NCBI GenBank assembly: GCA_002495625.1
Contig: DAGC01000003.1
Coordinates: 134,153 to 198,152, forward strand
Source: Methanobacterium sp. UBA375
GTDB lineage: Archaea; Methanobacteriota; Methanobacteria; Methanobacteriales; Methanobacteriaceae
DNA length: 64,000 nucleotides
Direction of reading: 5' to 3'
Shown here: positions 8,275 through 16,184 of the stretch, in pieces
Position numbering within the stretch: the stretch's first letter is position 1
Layout of the letters: every line of letters starts with the position of its first letter
Notes under the pieces: generated by a model
What the model was told of the DNA's origin: nothing
The model's database searches: none
What the model saw: only the letters and a program-made list of their open reading frames with translations
Translations under genes and position numbers: made by a program

Positions 8275-9192
8275 TTGAAAATCAATCACATGGAAATCCA
8301 GGAGAAGATGAGCGTCCTGGAAATCATAGAAGAAATGGGAAAATCAGGAGTATTAGGAGCGGGAAGACTATCCCGCGCCACCAAACTACTGGCCCAGGTA
8401 ATAGCAGATGAAGATACCGCTGTATTTTTAAGTATCGCCGGTCCAATGGTGCCCGGGGGACTTCGAAAGATCATCAGAGATCTGATTGAAAAGGAACAGA
8501 TAGACCTGCTGATCACCAGCGGAGCTAACCTTACCCACGACCTCCTGGAAGCCTTTGGAGGAAGTCACTACCGGGAAATCCATGGTAGTGATGAAAACCT
8601 CTGCGAGATGGGCATAGGTAGAATTGCGGATATCTACACAAAATCAGAGGACTTCGAAGTCTTCGAAAAAGAGATAACTCGTTTATTTTCTGAGATATCT
8701 AGGGACAGGACTAAATTCAGTATCCGGGAGTTCCTCTATGAAATTGGGAAACAGATACCCGATGAAAACTCCATCTTAAATACCGCTGCCCGTAAAAATA
8801 TTCCCATCTACTCTCCTGGAATTATAGATAGTATGCTGGGCTTGCAGCTGTGGATGCACACCCAGGAAAACGAACTGACCCTGGATGTAGTGACTGATAT
8901 GCACGAACTTTCAGACCAGGTTTACGCATCTCCTAAGGTAGCTGCGGTGATGCTGGGAGGTGGTCTGCCGAAACATTACGCATTGGCATCTAATCTGCTT
9001 AAAGGGGGGGTTGACGCGGGGATCCAGGTTACCATGGATCGCAGTGAAACAGGAAGTCTCTCCGGCGCACCCCTGGAAGAAGCTAAGTCCTGGGCCAAAG
9101 CCAAATGCGGGTCGAACCTGGTTACTGTAGTTGGAGATGCGACCATAATATTTCCACTGATGGTGGCCGGTGCCTGGGAGATCATTGGGTGA
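8275..9192 (+). CDS. dys: Deoxyhypusine synthase
   Basis: The enzyme transfers the aminobutyl group of spermidine to a lysine of archaeal IF5A. Family marks are GAGRLSRATKL near the start, TSGANLTHD (NAD-binding region), LQLWMH, the LGGGLPKH block that carries the catalytic lysine, DRSETGSLSGAP, and the ending FPLMVAGAWEII. The length of about 305 residues is normal. I prefer TTG 8275 because GGAG at 8262-8265 lies 9 bases before it; TTG 8254 would add seven residues and lacks a site. The gene stands alone. Confidence 0.92.
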   Translation: MKINHMEIQEKMSVLEIIEEMGKSGVLGAGRLSRATKLLAQVIADEDTAVFLSIAGPMVPGGLRKIIRDLIEKEQIDLLITSGANLTHDLLEAFGGSHYREIHGSDENLCEMGIGRIADIYTKSEDFEVFEKEITRLFSEISRDRTKFSIREFLYEIGKQIPDENSILNTAARKNIPIYSPGIIDSMLGLQLWMHTQENELTLDVVTDMHELSDQVYASPKVAAVMLGGGLPKHYALASNLLKGGVDAGIQVTMDRSETGSLSGAPLEEAKSWAKAKCGSNLVTVVGDATIIFPLMVAGAWEIIG

Positions 9193-9341
9193 AAAATAGC
9201 TCCGTTGAAATGAGGGAATATAACTCGATTTTTAAGATTTAATAATATGATTTAAAACTTTATATTTCATGAAAATAAAAATTTATGAAAATAAAATAGA
9301 CTTTTTATAACCAAGCCTTTTAACCAAAATCATCTGATAAC

Positions 9342-9959
9342 ATGCTGGAAATATTGTTTTATTCCCTTTCGGGTTTGTTCATGAAAGTATCCGATGATGC
9401 CCATGACCAGAAGCACAATACAGTTCTGGGTATTGTGGCAGCTGTAATATGCGGTGTCACCATAGGTTACCTGGCTGTTACCAGTGCAGATGCTGCCTGT
9501 ATCTTCCTGGCAATTCTGATTGGAACGGTAGCCGCCTGGAAGGTGGACTGTCTAAACCATATCCTATCCTTACTCATTTTTGTGGGGATAATTATAGTAC
9601 TGGGCTTTCCCACCATAGGCATCGTTACCCTAGCGGTGTGTACAGTGGCGGCTTTCCTGGATGAAATAGGAAATGACAGTAAATGGGCTGCAGAGCGGAG
9701 GTATGTGAAAGAATTTTTCCAGTACCGGTTCGCCCTTAAAATAGTTATCCTGATATTTGCTGTACTGGGAATGTTAACCACAATTTATCCTGAATTACAA
9801 ATAGCGGGGATTCAATTTTTCACCCCGTTAACCTTCGTCTACTTTTTAGCGTTTGAGGTATCCTATGAACTGGTGGGTTTAAAGTTCAATGCCATCTATG
9901 ATAGAGCGGAGAACCTCCTGGGGGTTATCCGCGGCGTAGATAGATCGGCCAACGATTAA
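9342..9959 (+). CDS. Conserved membrane protein of unknown function
   Basis: A 205-residue protein with about five hydrophobic helices (for example GIVAAVICGVTIGYLAV, ILSLLIFVGIIIVLGF, IVILIFAVLGMLTTI) and a soluble C-terminus. A conserved-looking charged motif FLDEIGNDSKWAAERRYVKEFFQYR lies between helices. I do not recognise a named family. The gene converges with pyrF and the last 81 bases of the two coding regions overlap on opposite strands. The ATG at 9342 has no clear ribosome-binding site and may be leaderless. Confidence 0.7.
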   Translation: MLEILFYSLSGLFMKVSDDAHDQKHNTVLGIVAAVICGVTIGYLAVTSADAACIFLAILIGTVAAWKVDCLNHILSLLIFVGIIIVLGFPTIGIVTLAVCTVAAFLDEIGNDSKWAAERRYVKEFFQYRFALKIVILIFAVLGMLTTIYPELQIAGIQFFTPLTFVYFLAFEVSYELVGLKFNAIYDRAENLLGVIRGVDRSAND

Positions 9960-10529
9960 CGCATCAGCGAATTCCAGTGTCTTTGCTGGATCTCCTCCCT
10001 GGACCCCTACGCCAGGGGATATTATGAAGGATTCATCTCCCACGATTTTTCTGATCTTTTCCAGACGGTCCAATCTCGTAGACGGTGCTACATAATTTTT
10101 AATGCCCATATCCACACCCATACGGGTTATATCCAGGGATACGTCCTGTATAAACTGTTCCGCCCCGGGGTGTGACATTTCGGTTAAAAGAAATACATCT
10201 CCACCGTGTTCCTGGGCTGTGTTAAGACAGGCTTGTACACTGTCCCTGCCCACAAATCCATGGGTGATGATGGCATGGGCACCAGCATCAAAGGTTAGTT
10301 CAGCAATCTTCTGGTTAGTTTCTGGTATATCTGCCACTTTAAAATCAGCTATGATGTTGAATCCGAATGTTTCTTTAATTTTAGAAATTGACTGGAGACC
10401 CTCAGAGAGGACCAGTGGATAACCCACTTTTACCGTGTTTATCTGTCCTGATATCTCCTCTAATAACTGTATTACCTCTTCCATCCGGAATAGATCCAGT
10501 GCAATTATCAGATTATTTTTAACCTTCAT
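9879..10529 (-). CDS. pyrF: Orotidine 5'-phosphate decarboxylase
   Basis: Catalyses the last step of UMP synthesis. The sequence has the NLIIALD opening, the catalytic DFKVADIPETN block (Asp-x-Lys-x-x-Asp), THGFVGRDS, LLTEMSHPGA, and the phosphate-binding ISPGVGVQGGDP and DALIVGRSIYAADNP. The length of 216 residues suits the archaeal form. The ATG at 10529 lacks a clear ribosome-binding site, so a short leader is possible. The 3' end overlaps the convergent membrane-protein gene by 81 bp. Confidence 0.95.
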   Translation of the reverse strand: MKVKNNLIIALDLFRMEEVIQLLEEISGQINTVKVGYPLVLSEGLQSISKIKETFGFNIIADFKVADIPETNQKIAELTFDAGAHAIITHGFVGRDSVQACLNTAQEHGGDVFLLTEMSHPGAEQFIQDVSLDITRMGVDMGIKNYVAPSTRLDRLEKIRKIVGDESFIISPGVGVQGGDPAKTLEFADALIVGRSIYAADNPQEVLRSIIDGIEL

Positions 10530-10728
10530 CCATTTAATTTTGGTAAATCTCTTTTAAATCATTTTTGAAATTTTTTAATTTCATTGGAAATATAATTAAA
10601 TTATGTGAAGGTAATTGAGAATCTTTATATTCAAAATTTACTTACTCTTCGGTTATAACAAAACTATATATACCCTTAAATTCAATATATCCTTGCCCCA
10701 TTTGTTTGGGCATTTTGGAGTGATTGAA

Positions 10729-10962
10729 TTGTTTAGGAATGATTATGGTAGGGATAACTACAACGACAGGGGAAATTCTTCTCCTATTAATGAAGGAGAA
10801 GAATACGACGTTAAAATTGAAGACTTAGGTAGGGATGGAGATGGAATTGCCCGTATTGAGGGTTTTGTGGTTTTTGTCTCCGGTGCCAAGGTTGGCGATG
10901 AAGTTAAAATTAGGATAACCTCCGCCAGAAGAAACTTTGGTTTTGCTGAAGTGGTTGGATAG
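10729..10962 (+). CDS. TRAM domain RNA-binding protein
   Basis: A 77-residue protein with a disordered Asn/Asp/Arg-rich start (MFRNDYGRDNYNDRG) and a single TRAM domain (YDVKIEDLGRDGDGIARIEGF, then AKVGDEVKIRITSARRNFGFAEVV). Stand-alone TRAM proteins are abundant in methanogens, bind RNA and have been proposed as cold-shock-like RNA chaperones. TTG 10729 follows GGAG at 10717-10720. Longer in-frame readings start within non-coding sequence. TTATAACAAAACTATATATACC at about 10653-10674 includes a TATA box. Confidence 0.88.
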   Translation: MFRNDYGRDNYNDRGNSSPINEGEEYDVKIEDLGRDGDGIARIEGFVVFVSGAKVGDEVKIRITSARRNFGFAEVVG

Positions 10963-11080
10963 ATTTTTAAATTCTGCTTTGAAGTTTTAAATAACACTTT
11001 TTTCTTTCTTTTTCATAAATACTCTTTTATATCTCTAGATTCAATTTTACTTTAATTTTCTTCAAGTAAAAATAGCAAAT

Positions 11081-11090
11081 TTTATATATC
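11081..11090 (+). promoter_or_regulatory. TATA box of the cbiMNQO operon
   Basis: TTTATATATC lies 46 bp upstream of the cbiM start and is preceded by an A-rich stretch (AAATAGCAAAT) compatible with a BRE. It is the only good archaeal promoter in the gap between the TRAM gene and cbiM. Confidence 0.6.
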
Positions 11091-11135
11091 CAATTTATTC
11101 AACTATACTTGATAAAAATTAAAGGAGAGTTGATC

Positions 11136-11834
11136 ATGCATATATATGAGGGATTTTTACCATGGCAATGGTGTGTTTTATGGTACGTGCTTGCTATACC
11201 CGTTGTTGTATATGGTATAATTAAAATTAAAAAAGTAACAGATGAGCATCCTGAATCAAAGCCAATTTTAGCTGTTGCTGGAGCATTCATGTTTGTTTTA
11301 TCATCTTTGAAGTTGCCATCTGTCACTGGAAGCTGTTCCCACCCTACAGGTAACGGATTAGGTGCTGTATTATTTGGACCAGCAGTAGTCAGTGTTTTAT
11401 GTGTAATAGTGCTTCTTTTCCAGGCTCTGCTTCTGGGTCACGGAGGATTAACCACTCTCGGTGCAAATACATTTTCAATGGGTATCATAGGCCCATTAGC
11501 TGCATGGCTTATTTACAAAGGCTGGCAGAAAGGTGGATGGTCTATTTTAGTGGGGATATTCTTCGCAGCATTTTTCGCAGACCTCTTAACCTACGTTACC
11601 ACCGCGGTACAACTTTCACTGGCATTCCCCATACCCACATTCGAAGAAGCTATGGTAAAATTCATGGGAATATACGCTGTCACCCAGCTACCTCTTGCAG
11701 CTGCTGAAGGTATTTTAACTGTGGTGATATTCGATTACATAATGAAGCTTCGACCAGATGTTCTGGATAAGTTGGGAGTTTTAGAGCTAGCAAAAAAAGT
11801 TGGAAAGATAGAAGAACCAAAGGAGGCGGTTTAA
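11136..11834 (+). CDS. cbiM: Cobalt/nickel ECF transporter substrate component CbiM
   Basis: The S-component that binds the metal ion in the membrane. The start is informative: family members need Met1-His2 at the very N-terminus as metal ligands, and ATG 11136 gives MHIYEGFLP with AGGAGA upstream (11123-11128). An earlier TTG at 11109 would bury these residues. A further conserved His lies in GSCSHPTGNG (His69). Six or seven hydrophobic helices follow, with the usual TLGANTFSMGIIGP segment. It heads the cbiM-cbiN-cbiQ-cbiO operon. Cobalt versus nickel cannot be decided from sequence. Confidence 0.93.
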   Translation: MHIYEGFLPWQWCVLWYVLAIPVVVYGIIKIKKVTDEHPESKPILAVAGAFMFVLSSLKLPSVTGSCSHPTGNGLGAVLFGPAVVSVLCVIVLLFQALLLGHGGLTTLGANTFSMGIIGPLAAWLIYKGWQKGGWSILVGIFFAAFFADLLTYVTTAVQLSLAFPIPTFEEAMVKFMGIYAVTQLPLAAAEGILTVVIFDYIMKLRPDVLDKLGVLELAKKVGKIEEPKEAV

Positions 11835-12158
11835 ATGGATACAAAAATTGCTATCTTACTAGTTATAGCTGCCGCCATTATAATCGCTCCTCTCGTATTA
11901 TACAGTGGTTTAACTGAAGAGGAAGGATTTTTTACAGGTTCAGATGGTCAAGGACCTGAATACTTAGAAGAACAAGGCTATGAACCCTGGATCGAACCAA
12001 TCTGGTCACCACCAAGCGGTGAAATAGAAGTGCTTTTCTTCTCTCTACAAGCAGCCATTGGATCCCTGATAATAGGCTATTTCATTGGATACTATAAAGG
12101 CCTAGCCAGAAGAAGAGAGGACGAAGTAGACGAAGAAGTTAGCCAAACAAGTAAATAG
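11835..12158 (+). CDS. cbiN: ECF transporter small membrane subunit CbiN
   Basis: A 107-residue protein with two hydrophobic helices (residues about 5-25 and 70-92) separated by an outer loop with the family motif GSDGQGPEYLEEQGYEPW. CbiN assists metal loading into CbiM; its presence favours the cobalt-type (CbiMNQO) over NikMNQO systems with fused NikN. ATG follows the cbiM stop at once, with GGAGG at 11821-11825. Confidence 0.9.
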   Translation: MDTKIAILLVIAAAIIIAPLVLYSGLTEEEGFFTGSDGQGPEYLEEQGYEPWIEPIWSPPSGEIEVLFFSLQAAIGSLIIGYFIGYYKGLARRREDEVDEEVSQTSK

Positions 12159-12206
12159 GACGAGAAATCGAGCAACAAAATATAATGAGAAACAACTGAT
12201 GATGTT

Positions 12207-12995
12207 ATGTTTTCAAACACTTTAGATAACTACGCCCACAACAACAATCTTAATGGTATGAATACCTATTTCAAAGTCTTATTTGGAATAGTGACCATGT
12301 TAGTGAGTTTAATATCTACATCACCAGTGGTTCCTCTCATTATAGCTCTTTTTATGTCTATTCTAATCGTATTCATAGCTAAAGTTTCATGGAAGTTTTA
12401 TTTAAAGTTCTTCCTTTTTCCATTCAGTTTTGGACTGATAACCTTTATTTTCATGGCCATATTCTTTGGTGTGGGTGCACATATTCTGGAACTTGGAATA
12501 TTCAACCTAGCGGTAACTGCAGATGGTTTTAACCTTGGACTCCTTGTTTTTGCAAGGATGATGGGTGGTTTCACCTGTCTCGCATTCCTTGCTCTTACCA
12601 CACCCATGACCGAACTTTTCTCTGTGTTGCGGCTTATTAAAATACCTCAAATCGTTCTTGAGATTGCAATGCTCATGTACCGTTACATTTTCGTATTTTT
12701 AGACGAAGCTATCAACATGTACCACACCCAGGAAACACGTTTGGGTTATTCTTCCCTTAAAAAATCTTTTAAATCCATGGGCATGCTGGGCAGCAACCTC
12801 TTCATAAGAACCTGGATGAAAGGCGAGCAGGCTTTCATCGCCATGGAATCAAGATGCTACGATGGTTCCATTAAAACCATGAAAAAACAGGGTAGTATAA
12901 AAACTATGGGAACTCGTAATCTGGTTTTACTGGTATTGTTTGAAGTAGTACTTATCATGGGGGTTTATTTCACCGGAAGCTTTAGAATATTTTAG
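12207..12995 (+). CDS. cbiQ: ECF transporter transmembrane subunit CbiQ
   Basis: The T-component that couples the ATPases to the S-component. It has about five hydrophobic segments and the cytoplasmic coupling motifs of the family (ETRLGYSS region and GEQAFIAMESRCYDG, corresponding to the usual A-x-R-G motifs). The length of 262 residues is normal. It lies 48 bp after cbiN in the same operon, and ATG 12207 has only a weak ribosome-binding site (TGATG). Confidence 0.9.
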   Translation: MFSNTLDNYAHNNNLNGMNTYFKVLFGIVTMLVSLISTSPVVPLIIALFMSILIVFIAKVSWKFYLKFFLFPFSFGLITFIFMAIFFGVGAHILELGIFNLAVTADGFNLGLLVFARMMGGFTCLAFLALTTPMTELFSVLRLIKIPQIVLEIAMLMYRYIFVFLDEAINMYHTQETRLGYSSLKKSFKSMGMLGSNLFIRTWMKGEQAFIAMESRCYDGSIKTMKKQGSIKTMGTRNLVLLVLFEVVLIMGVYFTGSFRIF

Positions 12996-13066
12996 TCATG
13001 CCAAACAAGGGTATAATTGAATAAACAGTTAAAGTCATTAACACTGTATTTTTAGAGCGACCAAAA

Positions 13067-13921
13067 ATGAACATCATTGAAACAAAAAACATCATTTATC
13101 AGTACCCTGATGGCACAGAAGCGCTTAAAAATGTGAACTTCAGTGCTACTAAGGGTAAAATCGTTATGCTCATGGGGCCAAATGGCGCTGGAAAATCCAC
13201 ATTGTTCTTACACTTCAATGGAATACTACGCCCCACATCTGGAAGCCTGAAAATTGACGGTGCTCCAGTGAGTTACCAAAGACAAGACCTCATGAAATTG
13301 AGGCAGAAAGTAGGAATAGTCTTTCAAAATCCTGATGACCAATTATTTGCCCCTACAGTCGCAGAAGACGTGGCTTTTGGGCCCTTAAATATAGATCTTC
13401 CCGAAGAAGAGGTTAAATCACGGGTTAAAGAGGCTTTAAAACGGGTAGACATGGAAGGTTTTGAGGAAAGACCCCCACATTACCTGAGCGGAGGCCAAAA
13501 AAAGCGTGTGGCCATTGCCGGCATACTGGCCATGCGACCGGAGATAATGGTCCTCGATGAACCCACCAGCGGTCTTGATCCCAAGGGAGCTTTCCAAATA
13601 ATGAGGTTGCTCTGCAAACTCAATAGAGAGGGCATCACAATTATTATAGCCACCCATGATGTGGATATAGTTCCCATCTACGCCCATGAAGTATACGTTA
13701 TTAGTGAAGGAGAGATCCTTAAAAAAGGAACACCCCAAGAGGTATTTGAAGACAAAGAATTAATAAGGAAGGCTAATTTAAGACTTCCCCATATAACTCA
13801 TCTGTTTGAGAGGCTTCATGAAGAGGATCAAATATCTTTCGGAAAATCGTATCCCCTCACTGTAAGTGAAGCCAAAAAAAGAATAGTTGAGATGACCAGG
13901 GATTATAAAAAGTTTAATTGA
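13067..13921 (+). CDS. cbiO: ECF transporter ATP-binding protein CbiO (copy 1)
   Basis: A 284-residue energising ATPase. Walker A is GPNGAGKST, the Q-loop is VGIVFQNPDDQLF (typical of ECF A-components), the signature is LSGGQKKRVAIAG, Walker B is IMVLDEPTSGLDP, and the H-loop is THDVD. A C-terminal extension of about 70 residues follows. It closes the cbiMNQO operon. A very similar copy (cbiO 2) lies at 14928, with a NicO-type transporter between them. Confidence 0.92.
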   Translation: MNIIETKNIIYQYPDGTEALKNVNFSATKGKIVMLMGPNGAGKSTLFLHFNGILRPTSGSLKIDGAPVSYQRQDLMKLRQKVGIVFQNPDDQLFAPTVAEDVAFGPLNIDLPEEEVKSRVKEALKRVDMEGFEERPPHYLSGGQKKRVAIAGILAMRPEIMVLDEPTSGLDPKGAFQIMRLLCKLNREGITIIIATHDVDIVPIYAHEVYVISEGEILKKGTPQEVFEDKELIRKANLRLPHITHLFERLHEEDQISFGKSYPLTVSEAKKRIVEMTRDYKKFN

Positions 13922-13963
13922 CTGAATAATATCTAAGTCCTAATTTTTGTGATTTTAGGGGAT

Positions 13964-14116
13964 GGATGATATTTCAGCGGTCATGAGTATTACTGGCTAT
14001 ATAAATAAATTAGAAAAAGGTAATACTTAAGATAAAGTTTTTGACTTTATGACGGGATGATACTCCAGTGATCATGGGTATTACTGACTATATAAAGAAA
14101 ACTGAAAAAAGTATTA
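13964..14116 (+). promoter_or_regulatory. Tandemly duplicated promoter/operator before the NicO transporter
   Basis: Two copies of a roughly 60-bp segment begin at 13964 and 14055 (91-bp period). Both contain GGATGATA, TCATGrGTATTACTG and a TATA box (CTATATAAA). Nearly all differences in the first 43 bases are transitions. Each copy could form a complete promoter with an upstream regulator site; the second TATA (about 14088-14096) lies 45 bp before the NicO start. A metal-responsive regulator such as NikR is a reasonable guess given the gene, but the site does not match a motif I can name. Confidence 0.6.
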
Positions 14117-14140
14117 AAAATATCTTAGGAGATGGTTTAA

Positions 14141-14833
14141 ATGGATATTGCAATTGGAGGGCTGACAGCAATTATATCGGAAGTTAATTGGCTGTTTATA
14201 GTTTCTGCATTCATACTCGGTGCATTGCATGCATTCGAACCCGGCCATGGGAAATCAGTCATGGCTGTGTTCGTCATGGGTACCGATGCCACTGTGAAAG
14301 ATGCTACATTACTGGGACTTACCGTGGTCTTCTCCCATGTGATCGTTGTCATCCTGCTTGGAGTTGCCTCCATATTCCTCTTAGAGGCGTTGAACGTGGA
14401 TACAACCCACGATGTCATGAGCGTAATAGGGGGAATCATACTAATAGTGGTTGGTATTTGGATACTCAGAAAATTCTATCATCCTTATCACCCTCACGAA
14501 CACCACATAGACACAACGAAAGGTGTGGTTGCAATCGGATTGTCCACAGGTTTAATACCCTGTCCTGCAGCCCTGGCCGTTCTCCTCTTCAGTATTGGGA
14601 ACAACCAGATCTACAGTGGCCTCACCTACGTTCTGGTTTTCAGTACGGGTCTGGCCATAGCCATAACTCTTCTCTCAGTACTTTTTGTTAAGGGAAGAGG
14701 ATTCATCCAGGGTTATCTGAGCAGCGAAACCGTAAATAAAATTCCACTGGTAAGTGGAGCTATCATAATTATCATAGGATTGATTACATTGTTACATCCC
14801 ATAATTGAATATATAACCAACCTACATCTATAA
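14141..14833 (+). CDS. NicO/RcnA-family nickel-cobalt transporter
   Basis: A 230-residue integral membrane protein with six hydrophobic helices. The first helix carries HAFEPGHGKS, the metal-binding hallmark of the NicO/RcnA branch of the NiCoT superfamily. A second typical block, GLSTGLIPCPAALAVL, follows a His-rich cytoplasmic loop (HPYHPHEHHID) likely to bind metal. Members work as nickel/cobalt importers or exporters; direction is not decidable here. ATG 14141 has TAGGAGATGG upstream. It sits between two cbiO genes behind a duplicated promoter. Confidence 0.9.
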   Translation: MDIAIGGLTAIISEVNWLFIVSAFILGALHAFEPGHGKSVMAVFVMGTDATVKDATLLGLTVVFSHVIVVILLGVASIFLLEALNVDTTHDVMSVIGGIILIVVGIWILRKFYHPYHPHEHHIDTTKGVVAIGLSTGLIPCPAALAVLLFSIGNNQIYSGLTYVLVFSTGLAIAITLLSVLFVKGRGFIQGYLSSETVNKIPLVSGAIIIIIGLITLLHPIIEYITNLHL

Positions 14834-14927
14834 GATATCAGCATTCAAAAATATTGTCCATAAATTTAATTCGTTAGATTCAATTTCAAAAAAATTTAAT
14901 CTCAAATTATCCATCAAAGGTGAACCA

Positions 14928-15776
14928 ATGAATGTAATAGAAACTAAAGATATCACTTACAGTTATCCAGACGGTACTCTCGCCCTGAAAGATGTGGAAT
15001 TTAACGCAGCTAAGGGTAAAATAATCGCCCTTCTAGGACCTAACGGGGCGGGTAAATCCACACTATTTCTACATTTCAATGGAATTTTAAAACCCAATAA
15101 AGGAACAGTCCGGGTAAACGGAGAGCCGCTCAAGTATGATAAGGCAGGATTGATGAAGGTCCGCCAGAAGGTGGGCATAGTATTCCAGAACCCTGATGAT
15201 CAGTTGTTTGCACCCACCGTAATGGAGGACGTGGCCTTCGGACCCATGAACATTGGTTTACCTGATGAAGAGGTTGAAGAGAGGGTTAAAGAATCCCTGG
15301 AAAGAGTCGGTATGGAGGGATTGGAGAACAAAGCACCACACCACCTGAGCGGGGGTCAAAAAAAGCGAGTGGCCATCGCCGGTATCCTGGCCATGCGTCC
15401 GGAGATAATGGTCCTGGACGAGCCTACATCTGGTCTGGATCCTAAGGGCGCATCGCAGATCATGCATCTACTCTATAATCTGAACCAGGAAGGTATGACC
15501 ATCGTCATCTCCACCCATGATGTCGACCTGGTACCATTATATGCCTATAACGTGTACATCATTAGCGAAGGGAAAATAATCAAAGAAGGAAGTCCCCTGG
15601 AAGTCTTCGAGGATGTGGAGACCATACGTGGAGCTAACTTAAGACTCCCCCGCATAGCCCATCTCATGGAGATACTGGGAAAGGAGGATAAACTACCCTT
15701 CGATAAACCTTATCCCCTAACCATCGGTGAAGCGAGGAGAAGGATCCTCAAGGAATTCAATGATAGGGTAAGATGA
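14928..15776 (+). CDS. cbiO: ECF transporter ATP-binding protein CbiO (copy 2)
   Basis: A 282-residue paralogue of the cbiO at 13067, closely similar over its whole length: Walker A GPNGAGKST, Q-loop VGIVFQNPDDQLF, signature LSGGQKKRVAIAG, Walker B IMVLDEPTSGLDP, H-loop THDVD and the same SYPLT-like C-terminal tail (PYPLTIGEARRRI). ECF modules can use two A-components as a heterodimer, so this may pair with copy 1 in one transporter. It lies 94 bp after the NicO gene and has AGGTGA before its ATG. Confidence 0.9.
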   Translation: MNVIETKDITYSYPDGTLALKDVEFNAAKGKIIALLGPNGAGKSTLFLHFNGILKPNKGTVRVNGEPLKYDKAGLMKVRQKVGIVFQNPDDQLFAPTVMEDVAFGPMNIGLPDEEVEERVKESLERVGMEGLENKAPHHLSGGQKKRVAIAGILAMRPEIMVLDEPTSGLDPKGASQIMHLLYNLNQEGMTIVISTHDVDLVPLYAYNVYIISEGKIIKEGSPLEVFEDVETIRGANLRLPRIAHLMEILGKEDKLPFDKPYPLTIGEARRRILKEFNDRVR

Positions 15777-15795
15777 CTCTCACTTTATTGAAGAA

Positions 15796-16182
15796 CTACT
15801 CCATAACCCTTATAGCCCTGGTGGGACAGGAATTGGTGCAGAAGCTGCAGCCAATGCACTTCAGGTCATCTACTTCTACTGTCCAGTCTTCGGCTGGTTT
15901 AATTGCTTCGACCGGGCATAGTGAAATACACGCACCACAATCTATGCACTTTTCTTCGTCTTTTTTAACCACTTTATTTATGGGGTTGAGGTGGATTCCC
16001 TCTTTCTCCATGAATTCTACAGCCTGTTTCTGCTGTGTTCCGCTGATTTCAATGAGCATCTTACCTCCTTTGGGGGTGATGTCTGCCCGTAGTATGTTAA
16101 AAGTGATATCGTAGTTTTTCACTAGATTGGATATGATCGCTTTATTTACTATGCTTGGAGAAAATGTGAGCCATGCTTTCAT
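15796..16182 (-). CDS. NIL-domain 4Fe-4S ferredoxin for homocysteine synthesis
   Basis: A 128-residue protein: an N-terminal NIL domain (about residues 1-70, MKAWLTFSPSIVNKAIISNL) followed by two 4Fe-4S motifs (CIDCGACISLCP and CIGCSFCTNSCP). In Methanosarcina the equivalent protein works with the DUF39 protein to turn aspartate semialdehyde and sulfide into homocysteine. Here too it directly follows the DUF39-CBS gene: its GGTGGTGAT site lies inside the last codons of that gene and its ATG at 16182 is three bases after the stop. The two are surely co-transcribed and translationally linked. Confidence 0.92.
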   Translation of the reverse strand: MKAWLTFSPSIVNKAIISNLVKNYDITFNILRADITPKGGKMLIEISGTQQKQAVEFMEKEGIHLNPINKVVKKDEEKCIDCGACISLCPVEAIKPAEDWTVEVDDLKCIGCSFCTNSCPTRAIRVME

Positions 16183-16184
16183 CT

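Noticed and set aside
13951..14140. Metal riboswitch before NicO
   Set aside because: The repeated units contain TATA boxes and no stable hairpins, so duplicated promoters fit better.
14188..14691. 167-codon plus-strand frame inside the NicO gene
   Set aside because: Cys/His/Arg-rich shadow of a membrane protein gene in another frame.
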